Assembly (NCBI GenBank): GCA_021151525.1
Contig: JAGKXD010000177.1
Span: 1 to 5,108, forward strand
From: Cellvibrionaceae bacterium
GTDB taxonomy: Bacteria > Pseudomonadota > Gammaproteobacteria > Pseudomonadales > Cellvibrionaceae
Direction: 5' to 3'
Length of the DNA stretch: 5,108 nt
The notes beneath the pieces are model-generated. The model worked only from the letters and a program-made list of their open reading frames with translations, was not told the DNA's origin and did no database searches. Shown one piece after another: positions 1 through 5,108 of the stretch (its first letter is position 1; each line of letters starts with the position of its first letter). The position numbers were made by a program, and so were the translations under genes.

Positions 1-51
1 ATATTAAACAATAGAGATGGCACTTAAATAATTCAAACATTGCACAAGTTA

Positions 52-80
52 TTGACACTTATTATGTCATACAATACTAT
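52..80 (+). promoter_or_regulatory. sigma70 promoter of the TonB-dependent receptor gene
   Basis: A perfect -35 hexamer TTGACA (52-57) is followed by a 17-base spacer and the -10 hexamer TACTAT (75-80, 4 of 6 consensus positions). Transcription would start near 87, giving a leader of about 93 nt before the ATG at 180. The perfect -35 and ideal spacing make this the best promoter upstream of the receptor. The start point is predicted, not mapped. Confidence 0.72.
53..69. repeat. inverted repeat inside the receptor promoter, candidate operator
   Basis: TGACA (53-57) and TGTCA (65-69) form an inverted repeat with a 7-base spacer. The left arm lies in the -35 hexamer and the right arm lies between -35 and -10, where a bound repressor would block RNA polymerase. 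A second, overlapping small dyad TGT-CAT-ACA (65-73) has the GT-N3-AC core often seen in GntR-family sites. No regulator gene is present in the window, so neither site can be assigned to a protein. Confidence 0.35.
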
Positions 81-115
81 TTTAACCACTAGAAATGCGA
101 AATAATAACGTCAAA

Positions 116-148
116 GCCTTTTTGCCCGCCCTGGCCAATAAGAAAGGC
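116..148 (+). promoter_or_regulatory. stem-loop in the receptor mRNA leader
   Basis: GCCTTTTT (116-123) pairs with AGAAAGGC (141-148), giving 8 base pairs with one U-G wobble and closing a 17-base GC-rich loop. It lies about 30 nt after the predicted start of transcription. It is not followed by a U-run, so it is not an obvious attenuator. It may protect the 5' end or act as a platform for post-transcriptional control. I do not recognise it as a known riboswitch. Confidence 0.35.
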
Positions 149-167
149 ACAAAAAAATCTAACTCGT

Positions 168-178
168 GGGAGACTCCC
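168..178 (+). promoter_or_regulatory. ribosome binding site in a palindrome, receptor gene
   Basis: The SD sequence GGGAG (168-172) is 7 bases from the ATG at 180, which fixes the start codon. It is the left arm of the palindrome GGGAGACTCCC, so GGGA can pair with TCCC across a 3-base loop and hide the ribosome site. The stem is short and may be only marginally stable. The upstream flank TAACTCG is repeated at the permease ribosome site. Confidence 0.55.
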
Positions 179-179
179 T

Positions 180-2951
180 ATGTTTAAGCGTTCCGCATTA
201 AGTAGTGCCGTGGCCGTTGCTATAGCTTTTAGCTGCCAAGCATTGCAGGCGCAAGAAGCATCTAAAGACGAAACCGTAGAAGAAATTGTTGTTAGCGGTA
301 TTCGCCAAAGTTTGACCAAAGCGCTGGATATCAAAAAAGAAAACATTCAAATCACTGACTCCATCGTTGCTGAAGACATCGGCAAGTTTCCGGATAACAA
401 CGTTGTGGAATCCTTACAGCGTGTGACCGGCATACAGGTAACCGGCCGTGGCGGCGGTGAAGTAGATGGTGTAACCATTCGCGGATTGGGGGATGTTTCC
501 ACCACCATCAACGGTCGCCAAATCTTTACCTCTACCGGTGGCTCTGTAGCCCTGGCGGATATTCCAGCCAGCCTGTTAAGCCGTGTTGATGTCTACAAAA
601 CCCGTTCCGCCAACCAGCTAGAAGGCGGCATTGCCGGTGCGATTGATATCACCACCAACCGCCCGTTCAACTTTGAAGGCAGCAAAGTAGTAATGGCGGC
701 GCGCGGTATTTACCAAAGTACCTCTGACAAAACTGACCCAAATCTAAGCATGCTCGCTAGCGACCGCTGGGAGACCAGTGCCGGTGAATTTGGGGCTTTG
801 ATCAACGTGTCTTACGCTGAAACCAACTACCGCGATGAGAATATTTGGATCGGCTCGCTCGACCCTTACAACGCCACCACCTACGACAAAATCAGCAGTA
901 CTGCAGGTGGTTTTAGCGTAGGTACCTTGAGCGGCTTGCCATCCGCAGCTGGCTCAACCATGAAGGTAAACGGTGTTGATACCCCTTATGTGTTGCTGCG
1001 CGATGCCATGGGTTTTACCGATTTCACCGGTAAGCGCGAGCGCCCTGCCGCTAACGTGTCCTTCCAGTGGGCACCTAACGATACCTCTGAATACTTGTTC
1101 GAAACCTTCTATAACGGCTATCGCAACCAGTCATTCAACTCTTTGGTGTTCCTCAATACCAACGGCATCAGCCATTTCCGCAACCCAACCATGTACGAAG
1201 GCACTAACGTTGTTAAAACCAACTACGTTAACAACGCCAGCATGTTTACCTCAGGCGATGGTTCAACCGGCCACACCGACAGCTGGGTTTACGCCTTGGG
1301 CGGCAAGTGGACACTGACCGATAACCTGAAAGTCAAATCGGAAATTGTGCATCAGAAGAGTGATTTCGAGCGCCGCTTCTTCGCTATGCGCACCACATCC
1401 ACCAAAGATCGTTTAGTGGTTGATTTCAACCACGATAACGGCCTGCCAGTGGTGGCTTTCCTCGATGACACCAGCACTCCCAATGTGGATGAAGGCTCAC
1501 TGACCAATCCAGCTGATTGGGCGATGGACTATGTATACGACAACGCCGGTAAAGACCACGGCGATGCCACCACCTGGACGTTCGACGGCACCTACGACGC
1601 TGATTGGGGCATGATCAAGAAGGTAAGTTTCGGTCTGCGTTACGATGACCGCGGCGCAACTTCAGTATCACAAGACCAAAGCGGCGCGTGCAAAGGCACA
1701 GCAGCGCAATGCTCTTTGACCTCTTACGATGGTTTGATGAACATCAGCAAAGCCGGTTTCTTTGACGGCAAAGCCTATGTACCAAGCCAATGGTTGGCAG
1801 CTGACGGCAACTACATGCTCGCGCACTCAGACACCATTCGCGAAGCCTACGGCTTTAAGTTGGGCGGCTCCAATTACTTACTCGGCAAACAATTTGCGAT
1901 CAACGAAAAAACCAGCACTATCTACGGCCAAGTTGATTATGAAACCCAAGTGGCCGGCAAGCGCTTGGACGGCCAAGTGGGCGTGCGTGTTGTTGACGTA
2001 GACACCACCATGGACTTCTATGAAGACCCGACTAACGTGGGCAATTGGTCACCCGTACACTCAAAAGCAAACGATATTCGCGCCCTGCCGAACATTGTTG
2101 TGCGCTATTCATTGACCGATGACGACAGTTTGTTGACCCGTTTCACCTACGGCGAAACCGTGCGCAGACCAGGTTATGGCGACCTCAACCCGGCAATCAG
2201 TTATTACCCAACCACGACCGGTCTTGAGTTTGGTACTGCCAGCGGCGGCAACCCAAAATTGAAACCCGCAGAATCCAAAAACTACGATTGGTCATTGGAA
2301 TACTACTTCGATAAATCCAGCTCTGTTTACGGCGTACTCTTCGAGCGCGATGTAAAAGGCTTTGTTGCCAACTCCATTACCAATATCACCGTTAGCGACA
2401 ACCCCAACAAAGAGTTGAACGGCAAATATCGCCTGTCACAGCCCGCAAACACCGCCAACGGTGAGCTGCAAGGTATTGAACTGGGCTTGGTGTATTTCCC
2501 AGACAACCTGCCCAATTGGTTGCAAGGTGCCGGTATCCAGGCGAGCTACACCTGGTTGCAAGGTGAAACCTACGATCCAGTCTTTACCGATGGCGTCTTG
2601 ACCAGCCGCGTAACTACTCCGATGTATGGCGTATCTGACTCGTCTTACAGCATCGTATTGGCTTACGAGAAAGAGCACTTCAGCTCGCGCTTGTCCTACG
2701 TGTGGCGTGAAGCCTTTAAAACTGGCTCAAATGGTTGCTGCTCAATGCCAAGCGGCGTTTGGTCAGCACCAGAAGCGAGTATGGATTTTCAGGTTAGCTA
2801 CAACGTTACCGATAATTGGGTAATCACACTGGATGCCACCAATATCACCGACGAGCTCTACCAAGGCTATTACACAGATTCAACCCTGTATAACAACGGC
2901 TCTTCGTTGTATGCACGTACCTTGGCTCTGGGTACGCGTTTCTCGTTCTAA
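180..2951 (+). CDS. TonB-dependent outer-membrane receptor, probable carbohydrate uptake
   Basis: This 923-residue protein should take a scarce substrate, probably a sugar or oligosaccharide, across the outer membrane using TonB-ExbBD energy. Visible parts in order: a signal peptide (1-24, cleaved after ALQA); a TonB box with EEIVVSG (34-40) only about 10 residues after cleavage, so no FecA-type signalling domain; a plug domain (about 55-162) with SIVAEDIGKFPDNNVVESLQ, VTIRGLG and an LEGGIAGAIDITT segment; then a beta-barrel to the end. ETVRRPGYGDLNP (659-671) and GNPKLKP (690-696) are typical of the Xanthomonas/Caulobacter-type subfamily (TIGR01782-like). The chain ends in phenylalanine, as outer-membrane barrels do. 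Cysteine pairs C504/C511 and C853/C854 probably lie in surface loops. Length is normal for the family and the frame is intact. The start is supported by the SD at 168-172 and the signal peptide. The neighbouring sugar permease suggests a sugar substrate; it cannot be named from sequence alone. Confidence 0.96.
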   Translation: MFKRSALSSAVAVAIAFSCQALQAQEASKDETVEEIVVSGIRQSLTKALDIKKENIQITDSIVAEDIGKFPDNNVVESLQRVTGIQVTGRGGGEVDGVTIRGLGDVSTTINGRQIFTSTGGSVALADIPASLLSRVDVYKTRSANQLEGGIAGAIDITTNRPFNFEGSKVVMAARGIYQSTSDKTDPNLSMLASDRWETSAGEFGALINVSYAETNYRDENIWIGSLDPYNATTYDKISSTAGGFSVGTLSGLPSAAGSTMKVNGVDTPYVLLRDAMGFTDFTGKRERPAANVSFQWAPNDTSEYLFETFYNGYRNQSFNSLVFLNTNGISHFRNPTMYEGTNVVKTNYVNNASMFTSGDGSTGHTDSWVYALGGKWTLTDNLKVKSEIVHQKSDFERRFFAMRTTSTKDRLVVDFNHDNGLPVVAFLDDTSTPNVDEGSLTNPADWAMDYVYDNAGKDHGDATTWTFDGTYDADWGMIKKVSFGLRYDDRGATSVSQDQSGACKGTAAQCSLTSYDGLMNISKAGFFDGKAYVPSQWLAADGNYMLAHSDTIREAYGFKLGGSNYLLGKQFAINEKTSTIYGQVDYETQVAGKRLDGQVGVRVVDVDTTMDFYEDPTNVGNWSPVHSKANDIRALPNIVVRYSLTDDDSLLTRFTYGETVRRPGYGDLNPAISYYPTTTGLEFGTASGGNPKLKPAESKNYDWSLEYYFDKSSSVYGVLFERDVKGFVANSITNITVSDNPNKELNGKYRLSQPANTANGELQGIELGLVYFPDNLPNWLQGAGIQASYTWLQGETYDPVFTDGVLTSRVTTPMYGVSDSSYSIVLAYEKEHFSSRLSYVWREAFKTGSNGCCSMPSGVWSAPEASMDFQVSYNVTDNWVITLDATNITDELYQGYYTDSTLYNNGSSLYARTLALGTRFSF

Positions 2952-2986
2952 GTGTTTAATTCTCGACTTTGTATGCACGACCCCTT

Positions 2987-3015
2987 AAGCCGGCGCTAAT
3001 AACGCCGGCTTTTTT
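2987..3015 (+). terminator. intrinsic terminator of the receptor gene
   Basis: AAGCCGGCG (2987-2995) pairs perfectly with CGCCGGCTT (3003-3011) around a 7-base loop, and the run of T continues to 3015. It begins 35 bases after the receptor stop codon. The GC-rich stem and U-tract are textbook Rho-independent features, so the receptor is probably transcribed alone. Confidence 0.92.
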
Positions 3016-3103
3016 ATGACGATTAAATTGAGACCGGAATAACTAACGCCAACAGAAAAAGGCAGTAGCCATCCCCGTGATCCTCAACGCAAATATCGCC
3101 CAT

Positions 3104-3135
3104 AAAAAAACCGCTATGAGTTTCCTCATAGCGGT
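3104..3135 (-). terminator. minus-strand intrinsic terminator with GAAA loop
   Basis: An 11-base perfect stem (ACCGCTATGAG at 3110-3120 and CTCATAGCGGT at 3125-3135) encloses 4 bases. Read on the minus strand the loop is GAAA, a stable GNRA tetraloop, and the stem runs into seven T's (3110-3104). Read on the plus strand there is no U-run after the stem. The signal therefore ends transcription coming leftward from the gap, although no minus-strand gene lies there. Confidence 0.85.
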
Positions 3136-3283
3136 ACAAAATGGTGTGGGCAACACAAGTATTGCTACACCCTCCAACGACAAACAGTAAAAATGCAGAC
3201 AAGCTTCAGAGAAACTCTGTACATCAGCCTTGAAGCACCAAACGAAGCGTTCGACCTTTGAGCTCAGACCAAACAATATTGGG

Positions 3284-3303
3284 AGCTAAACCTAGGTTTG
3301 GCT
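3284..3303. repeat. 20-base near-perfect palindrome
   Basis: The core AAACCTAGGTTT (3288-3299) is a perfect 12-base palindrome. AGC (3284-3286) and GCT (3301-3303) extend the symmetry, with a single mismatch pair (T3287/G3300). It lies just downstream of the putative minus-strand start near 3315. It could be a protein-binding operator or the first hairpin of the small RNA. It overlaps the neighbouring stem at 3284-3287, so the two structures compete. Confidence 0.4.
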
Positions 3304-3321
3304 TTCAGCATTTATATTTGT

Positions 3322-3350
3322 ATTATAATAATCAAAAACAAACAAAAGTG
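3322..3350 (-). promoter_or_regulatory. possible minus-strand promoter of the small RNA
   Basis: A perfect TATAAT reads on the minus strand at 3327-3322. At a 17-base spacing the -35 position reads CACTTT (3350-3345), a poor match, so an activator might be needed. The sequence ATTATAAT (3322-3329) is itself symmetric and also gives TATAAT on the plus strand (3324-3329), where no good -35 is seen. The AT-rich surroundings make chance TATAAT matches likely, so the call rests mainly on the terminator downstream. Confidence 0.35.
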
Positions 3351-3364
3351 CCAGCTACTTTTGT
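3342..3364. repeat. 23-base inverted repeat, candidate operator
   Basis: ACAAAAGT (3342-3349) and ACTTTTGT (3357-3364) are perfect 8-base inverted arms around a 7-base spacer. The left arm overlaps the -35 position of the putative minus-strand promoter. No U-run follows on either strand, so it is not a terminator. It could bind a dimeric regulator acting on the small RNA, and it lies about 93 bases upstream of the permease -35. Confidence 0.4.
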
Positions 3365-3456
3365 AATTTCACTGAGTTAATTTCCCTAGCCTCAAGATTT
3401 AACAATGATTTACTCAAATAGATGATCTAGGGCACCTGATTTCAAGAGCCACCCAC

Positions 3457-3485
3457 TCAACAACAAAAAATATTAATAGTATAAT
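3457..3485 (+). promoter_or_regulatory. sigma70 promoter of the sugar permease gene
   Basis: A perfect -10 TATAAT (3480-3485) lies exactly 17 bases after TCAACA (3457-3462), which matches 4 of 6 positions of the -35 consensus. The spacer is A-rich. Transcription would start near 3492, giving a leader of about 104 nt before the ATG at 3596. This separates the permease from the receptor transcript, which ends at 3015. Confidence 0.65.
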
Positions 3486-3530
3486 AGGACGTTTTTTACG
3501 TGCACTTACAGAACTATCGACCTGTTATCG

Positions 3531-3544
3531 GGTCTGAAGAGACC
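3531..3544 (+). promoter_or_regulatory. small hairpin in the permease mRNA leader
   Basis: GGTCT (3531-3535) pairs with AGACC (3540-3544) around the tetraloop GAAG, about 40 nt after the predicted transcription start and 50 nt before the start codon. It has no U-run. I do not recognise it as a riboswitch; its role is unknown. Confidence 0.3.
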
Positions 3545-3579
3545 GCTAGCTGTGCTTGTGGTATAAACAATAAAATCAA

Positions 3580-3591
3580 TAACTCGGGGGA
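3580..3591 (+). promoter_or_regulatory. ribosome binding site deciding the permease start
   Basis: GGGGG (3586-3590) lies 5 bases before the ATG at 3596 and decides the start. An in-frame GTG at 3500 would add 32 residues, but it lies only about 8 nt after the predicted transcription start, has no SD and would add a polar stretch unlike the family. The 12 bases TAACTCGGGGGA match TAACTCGTGGGA at the receptor ribosome site (160-171) in 11 positions. Confidence 0.7.
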
Positions 3592-3595
3592 TATA

Positions 3596-5008
3596 ATGTC
3601 CACTAATAATCAAGACCTCACCATCGATCAACCAATGGATAACAACATGTCTAAATCTACGTCTAAAGGCGGTAGCTTAGTTCTTTCTATTGTTTACATT
3701 ACCGCGCTCTTTTTTATTTGGGCCTTTGTAACCAACCTGATTGATCCACTCGTAAAAAGTATGAAGGTGATTTACACCCTCACTGACGCCGAGGCCCAGC
3801 TCAACCAATTCGCCTTCTTTATTGCCTACGGCATTATGTCGATTCCATCGGCTGCGTATCTGGCGAAAAAGGGTTACACGAAATCTATTATTCTCGGGTT
3901 GATTGGTATTATCGCGGGTTGCTTGATTGCCTGGGCGACTACCTTTTCCCACAGCTTCGTCACCGTATTGCTGGGTCTCTTTGTCGCAGCGTCTGGCATT
4001 ACCTTGTTACAAGTTGCGGCTAACCCGCTGATTGCATCTATGGGCGATCAAAAAGGCGCAGCCTTCCGCTTGAACCTGTCGCAATCATTTAATTCTTTGG
4101 GCGCTTATGTAGGCGGTATCTTTGGCGCAAAGTATTTGCTCGACGGCCCACTCTTTCATAAAGATGTAGTGATCACTCAAGATTTGTTGGACACAGGCTT
4201 ATCATTTGTAACCAACGTATATCTTTTAATTGCCGTGGTATTGGCGGTATTTACCATTGCCGTATTTGCCGTGCGCAACACCATTTCTGTACACGCGCCA
4301 AAAATGGCCGAGCATTCTGAATCACCTTTTTCTGCGCTGAAATCCAAATGGGCTAACCTCGGTGCGCTGGGAATTTTCTTGTATGTAGGTGCAGAAGTTT
4401 GCGTAATTTCCGGGATGATTTTCTTCCTTGAACAAGAATCAATTTTGAACGTACCTGCGCAAACCGCTGGCTATATCGCACCTTACTTTATGTTGTTGGC
4501 GATGATTGGTCGCTTCACAGGTTCTGCATTACTGCGTTTTGTAAATGCGACTAACATGTTGGCATTTGTAGCCATGGGTGCAACGTTCCTCTGTACTTTC
4601 GTCATAGCAACTTACAATTTGCCAGCAACTCATTTGGGCGGCTCTGTCACTCTGAGCGGTTATGTGACCCCCATAACCATGGGCTTCCTGCCCGCAATTG
4701 CGGCAATTTTTATCGGCCTGTTTAACTCCATTATGTTCCCCACTATTTTCACGCTGACGCTTGAGCGTTCAACTGCACCAGCGTCTGCAACTTCAGGGTT
4801 AATGTGTATGGCAATTTGTGGTGGTGGTTTTATCTCCGTACTTTACGGTTTCACCGTTGACCAATTGCTTGCCCACTTCCCTGTAGGCGCACGCTCAATC
4901 GCATTTATTGTTCCGCTCTTGTGCTATATCTACGTTCTCTGGTTTGCATTTGCAGCCAAGAAAGCGCCAACACACGCTATAGAAGAAGGTGTTCTCAGTG
5001 CACACTAA
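3596..5008 (+). CDS. FucP-family sugar:proton symporter (major facilitator)
   Basis: This 470-residue inner-membrane protein should import a monosaccharide together with protons. The hydrophobic pattern gives 12 helices: six at about 28-227, a cytoplasmic linker at 228-253, and six to about 454. Family marks are ALFFIWAFVTNLID (37-50), GITLLQVAANP (134-144), FRLNLSQSFNSLG (157-169), YVGAEV (263-268), GRFTGS (305-310) and FNSIMFPTIFTL (376-387). D50 aligns with the essential Asp46 of E. coli FucP. Q139 stands where FucP has essential Glu135; as I recall, Gln here is usual in the glucose/galactose and N-acetylglucosamine branches (GluP, NagP), so fucose is less likely. A polar insert (about 341-359) lies between helices 9 and 10. 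The polar N-terminal tail of about 25 residues is long; in-frame ATGs at 3635 and 3647 are alternatives but lack a good SD. It has its own promoter and terminator. Substrate is not determined. Confidence 0.94.
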   Translation: MSTNNQDLTIDQPMDNNMSKSTSKGGSLVLSIVYITALFFIWAFVTNLIDPLVKSMKVIYTLTDAEAQLNQFAFFIAYGIMSIPSAAYLAKKGYTKSIILGLIGIIAGCLIAWATTFSHSFVTVLLGLFVAASGITLLQVAANPLIASMGDQKGAAFRLNLSQSFNSLGAYVGGIFGAKYLLDGPLFHKDVVITQDLLDTGLSFVTNVYLLIAVVLAVFTIAVFAVRNTISVHAPKMAEHSESPFSALKSKWANLGALGIFLYVGAEVCVISGMIFFLEQESILNVPAQTAGYIAPYFMLLAMIGRFTGSALLRFVNATNMLAFVAMGATFLCTFVIATYNLPATHLGGSVTLSGYVTPITMGFLPAIAAIFIGLFNSIMFPTIFTLTLERSTAPASATSGLMCMAICGGGFISVLYGFTVDQLLAHFPVGARSIAFIVPLLCYIYVLWFAFAAKKAPTHAIEEGVLSAH

Positions 5009-5021
5009 GTCTTAAGCAAGC

Positions 5022-5061
5022 CCCATAAAAAAAGCGATCATCTGATCGCTTTTTTTATGGG
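5022..5061. terminator. two-way intrinsic terminator after the permease
   Basis: Two perfect 19-base arms (5022-5040 and 5043-5061) flank a 2-base TC centre. The GC-containing core GCGATCA/TGATCGC is followed by seven T's on the plus strand (5050-5056) and preceded by seven A's (5027-5033), so it works in both directions. It starts 13 bases after the permease stop codon. The two-way form suggests a converging gene beyond the right edge, but no gene can be supported in 5062-5108. Confidence 0.92.
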
Positions 5062-5108
5062 TGTTCATTGAGTACAACCAAACTAACTTTGCAGTATCAA
5101 AAGGATTC

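Larger units (their letters stand above)
3104..3315 (-). ncRNA. candidate structured small RNA, unrecognised
   Basis: A minus-strand transcript from about 3315 (just after a TATAAT at 3327-3322) to the terminator at 3135-3104 would be about 210 nt. Most of this interval can form local hairpins: AAACCT/AGGTTT (3288-3299); AGCTC-CCAA with TTGG-GAGCT (3261-3287, one 3-base bulge); CGAACG with CGTTTG (3239-3253); GCTTCA with TGAAGC (3203-3236), or alternatively CAGAG/CTCTG (3207-3219); and GGTGT-GCAA with TTGC-ACACC (3143-3171). The 3239-3253 stem includes a pair that is a U-G wobble only on the minus strand, which favours that direction. It does not resemble 6S RNA, Spot 42, tmRNA, SRP RNA or RNase P RNA as I know them. 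The 5' end is approximate. Without comparative data it could also be a 3' remnant of a lost gene. Confidence 0.5.
2952..3595. other. 644-base intergenic region, no convincing protein gene
   Basis: The first part holds the receptor terminator (2987-3015). I see nothing in 3016-3103. From 3104 to about 3303 there is a run of hairpins ending in a minus-strand terminator, read here as a small RNA. From 3304 to 3364 there is an AT-rich stretch with a -10 element and an inverted repeat. From 3365 to 3456 I see only an 11-base palindrome, TAGATGATCTA (3419-3429), of unclear meaning. The permease promoter and leader fill the rest. A 77-codon minus-strand reading frame (3043-3276) runs straight through the terminator hairpin, has no protein-like pattern that I recognise, and is not annotated. 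Confidence 0.7.

Noticed and set aside
973..1317. Second reading frames within the receptor gene (also 1762-2001, 2327-2515, 2436-2678, 2626-2823) and within the permease gene (3677-3952)
   Set aside because: They are shadows of the real genes, lacking independent ribosome sites and plausible protein composition.
3165..3224. Minus-strand 19-residue reading frame (MYRVSLKLVC...) inside the candidate small RNA
   Set aside because: AAGG lies only 3 bases before the ATG, too close for a good SD, and such short frames occur by chance. A dual-function RNA cannot be excluded.
3241..3260. GTTCGAC as a tRNA T-loop
   Set aside because: No matching T-stem, anticodon arm or acceptor stem can be drawn around it on either strand.
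3043..3276. Minus-strand reading frame of 77 codons in the gap
   Set aside because: It runs through the perfect minus-strand terminator hairpin, has no clear SD, and its translation shows no protein-family pattern that I recognise.
3345..3356. CTGGCAC on the minus strand (3355-3349) as a sigma54 -24 element
   Set aside because: The GC of the -12 element is missing at the required spacing; only T-rich sequence follows.
3459..3470. AACAACAAAAAA as a Crc/Hfq-type A-rich catabolite repression site for the permease
   Set aside because: It lies upstream of the predicted transcription start, in the -35/-10 region, so it would not be in the mRNA.
3500..3595. In-frame GTG extension adding 32 residues to the permease
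   Set aside because: It begins about 8 nt after the predicted transcription start without an SD, while the ATG at 3596 has GGGGG at 5 bases. The added residues do not look like a family N-terminus or a signal sequence.
5010..5107. Open minus-strand frame at the right edge
   Set aside because: It has no visible start in the window and passes through the two-way terminator hairpin, so a gene end cannot be supported from 47 bases of sequence.

Overview
The window looks like a chromosomal piece of a Gram-negative, carbohydrate-scavenging gammaproteobacterium. A TonB-dependent outer-membrane receptor of the Xanthomonas/Caulobacter/Cellvibrio type sits beside an FucP-family sugar permease. The moderate-GC coding style and AT-rich intergenic DNA would fit Cellvibrio or a relative; this placement is inference from gene style, not from a marker gene.

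Layout: (1) 1-179 is the promoter region and a leader of about 93 nt, with a sigma70 promoter (52-80), an inverted repeat inside it, a stem-loop (116-148) and a Shine-Dalgarno (SD) sequence placed in a small palindrome (168-178). (2) 180-2951 encodes a 923-residue TonB-dependent receptor, closed by a strong intrinsic terminator (2987-3015). (3) 2952-3595 is a 644-base gap without a convincing protein gene. It is not empty: it holds a minus-strand intrinsic terminator (3104-3135), a run of closely spaced hairpins up to about 3300, a minus-strand -10 element (3322-3327), an inverted repeat (3342-3364), and the sigma70 promoter of the next gene (3457-3485). The simplest reading is an undescribed minus-strand small RNA of about 210 nt. 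(4) 3596-5008 encodes a 470-residue, 12-helix sugar:proton symporter, ending at a very strong two-way terminator (5022-5061). (5) 5062-5108 shows nothing assignable.

How the parts work together (inference): the receptor would take a sugar or oligosaccharide across the outer membrane with TonB energy, and the permease would take a monosaccharide across the inner membrane. No hydrolase, kinase or regulator is present, so the substrate cannot be named. The two genes are separate transcription units, but they share an 11-of-12 identical sequence at their ribosome binding sites (160-171 and 3580-3591), which may point to common translational control. The most interesting item is the candidate small RNA between them.
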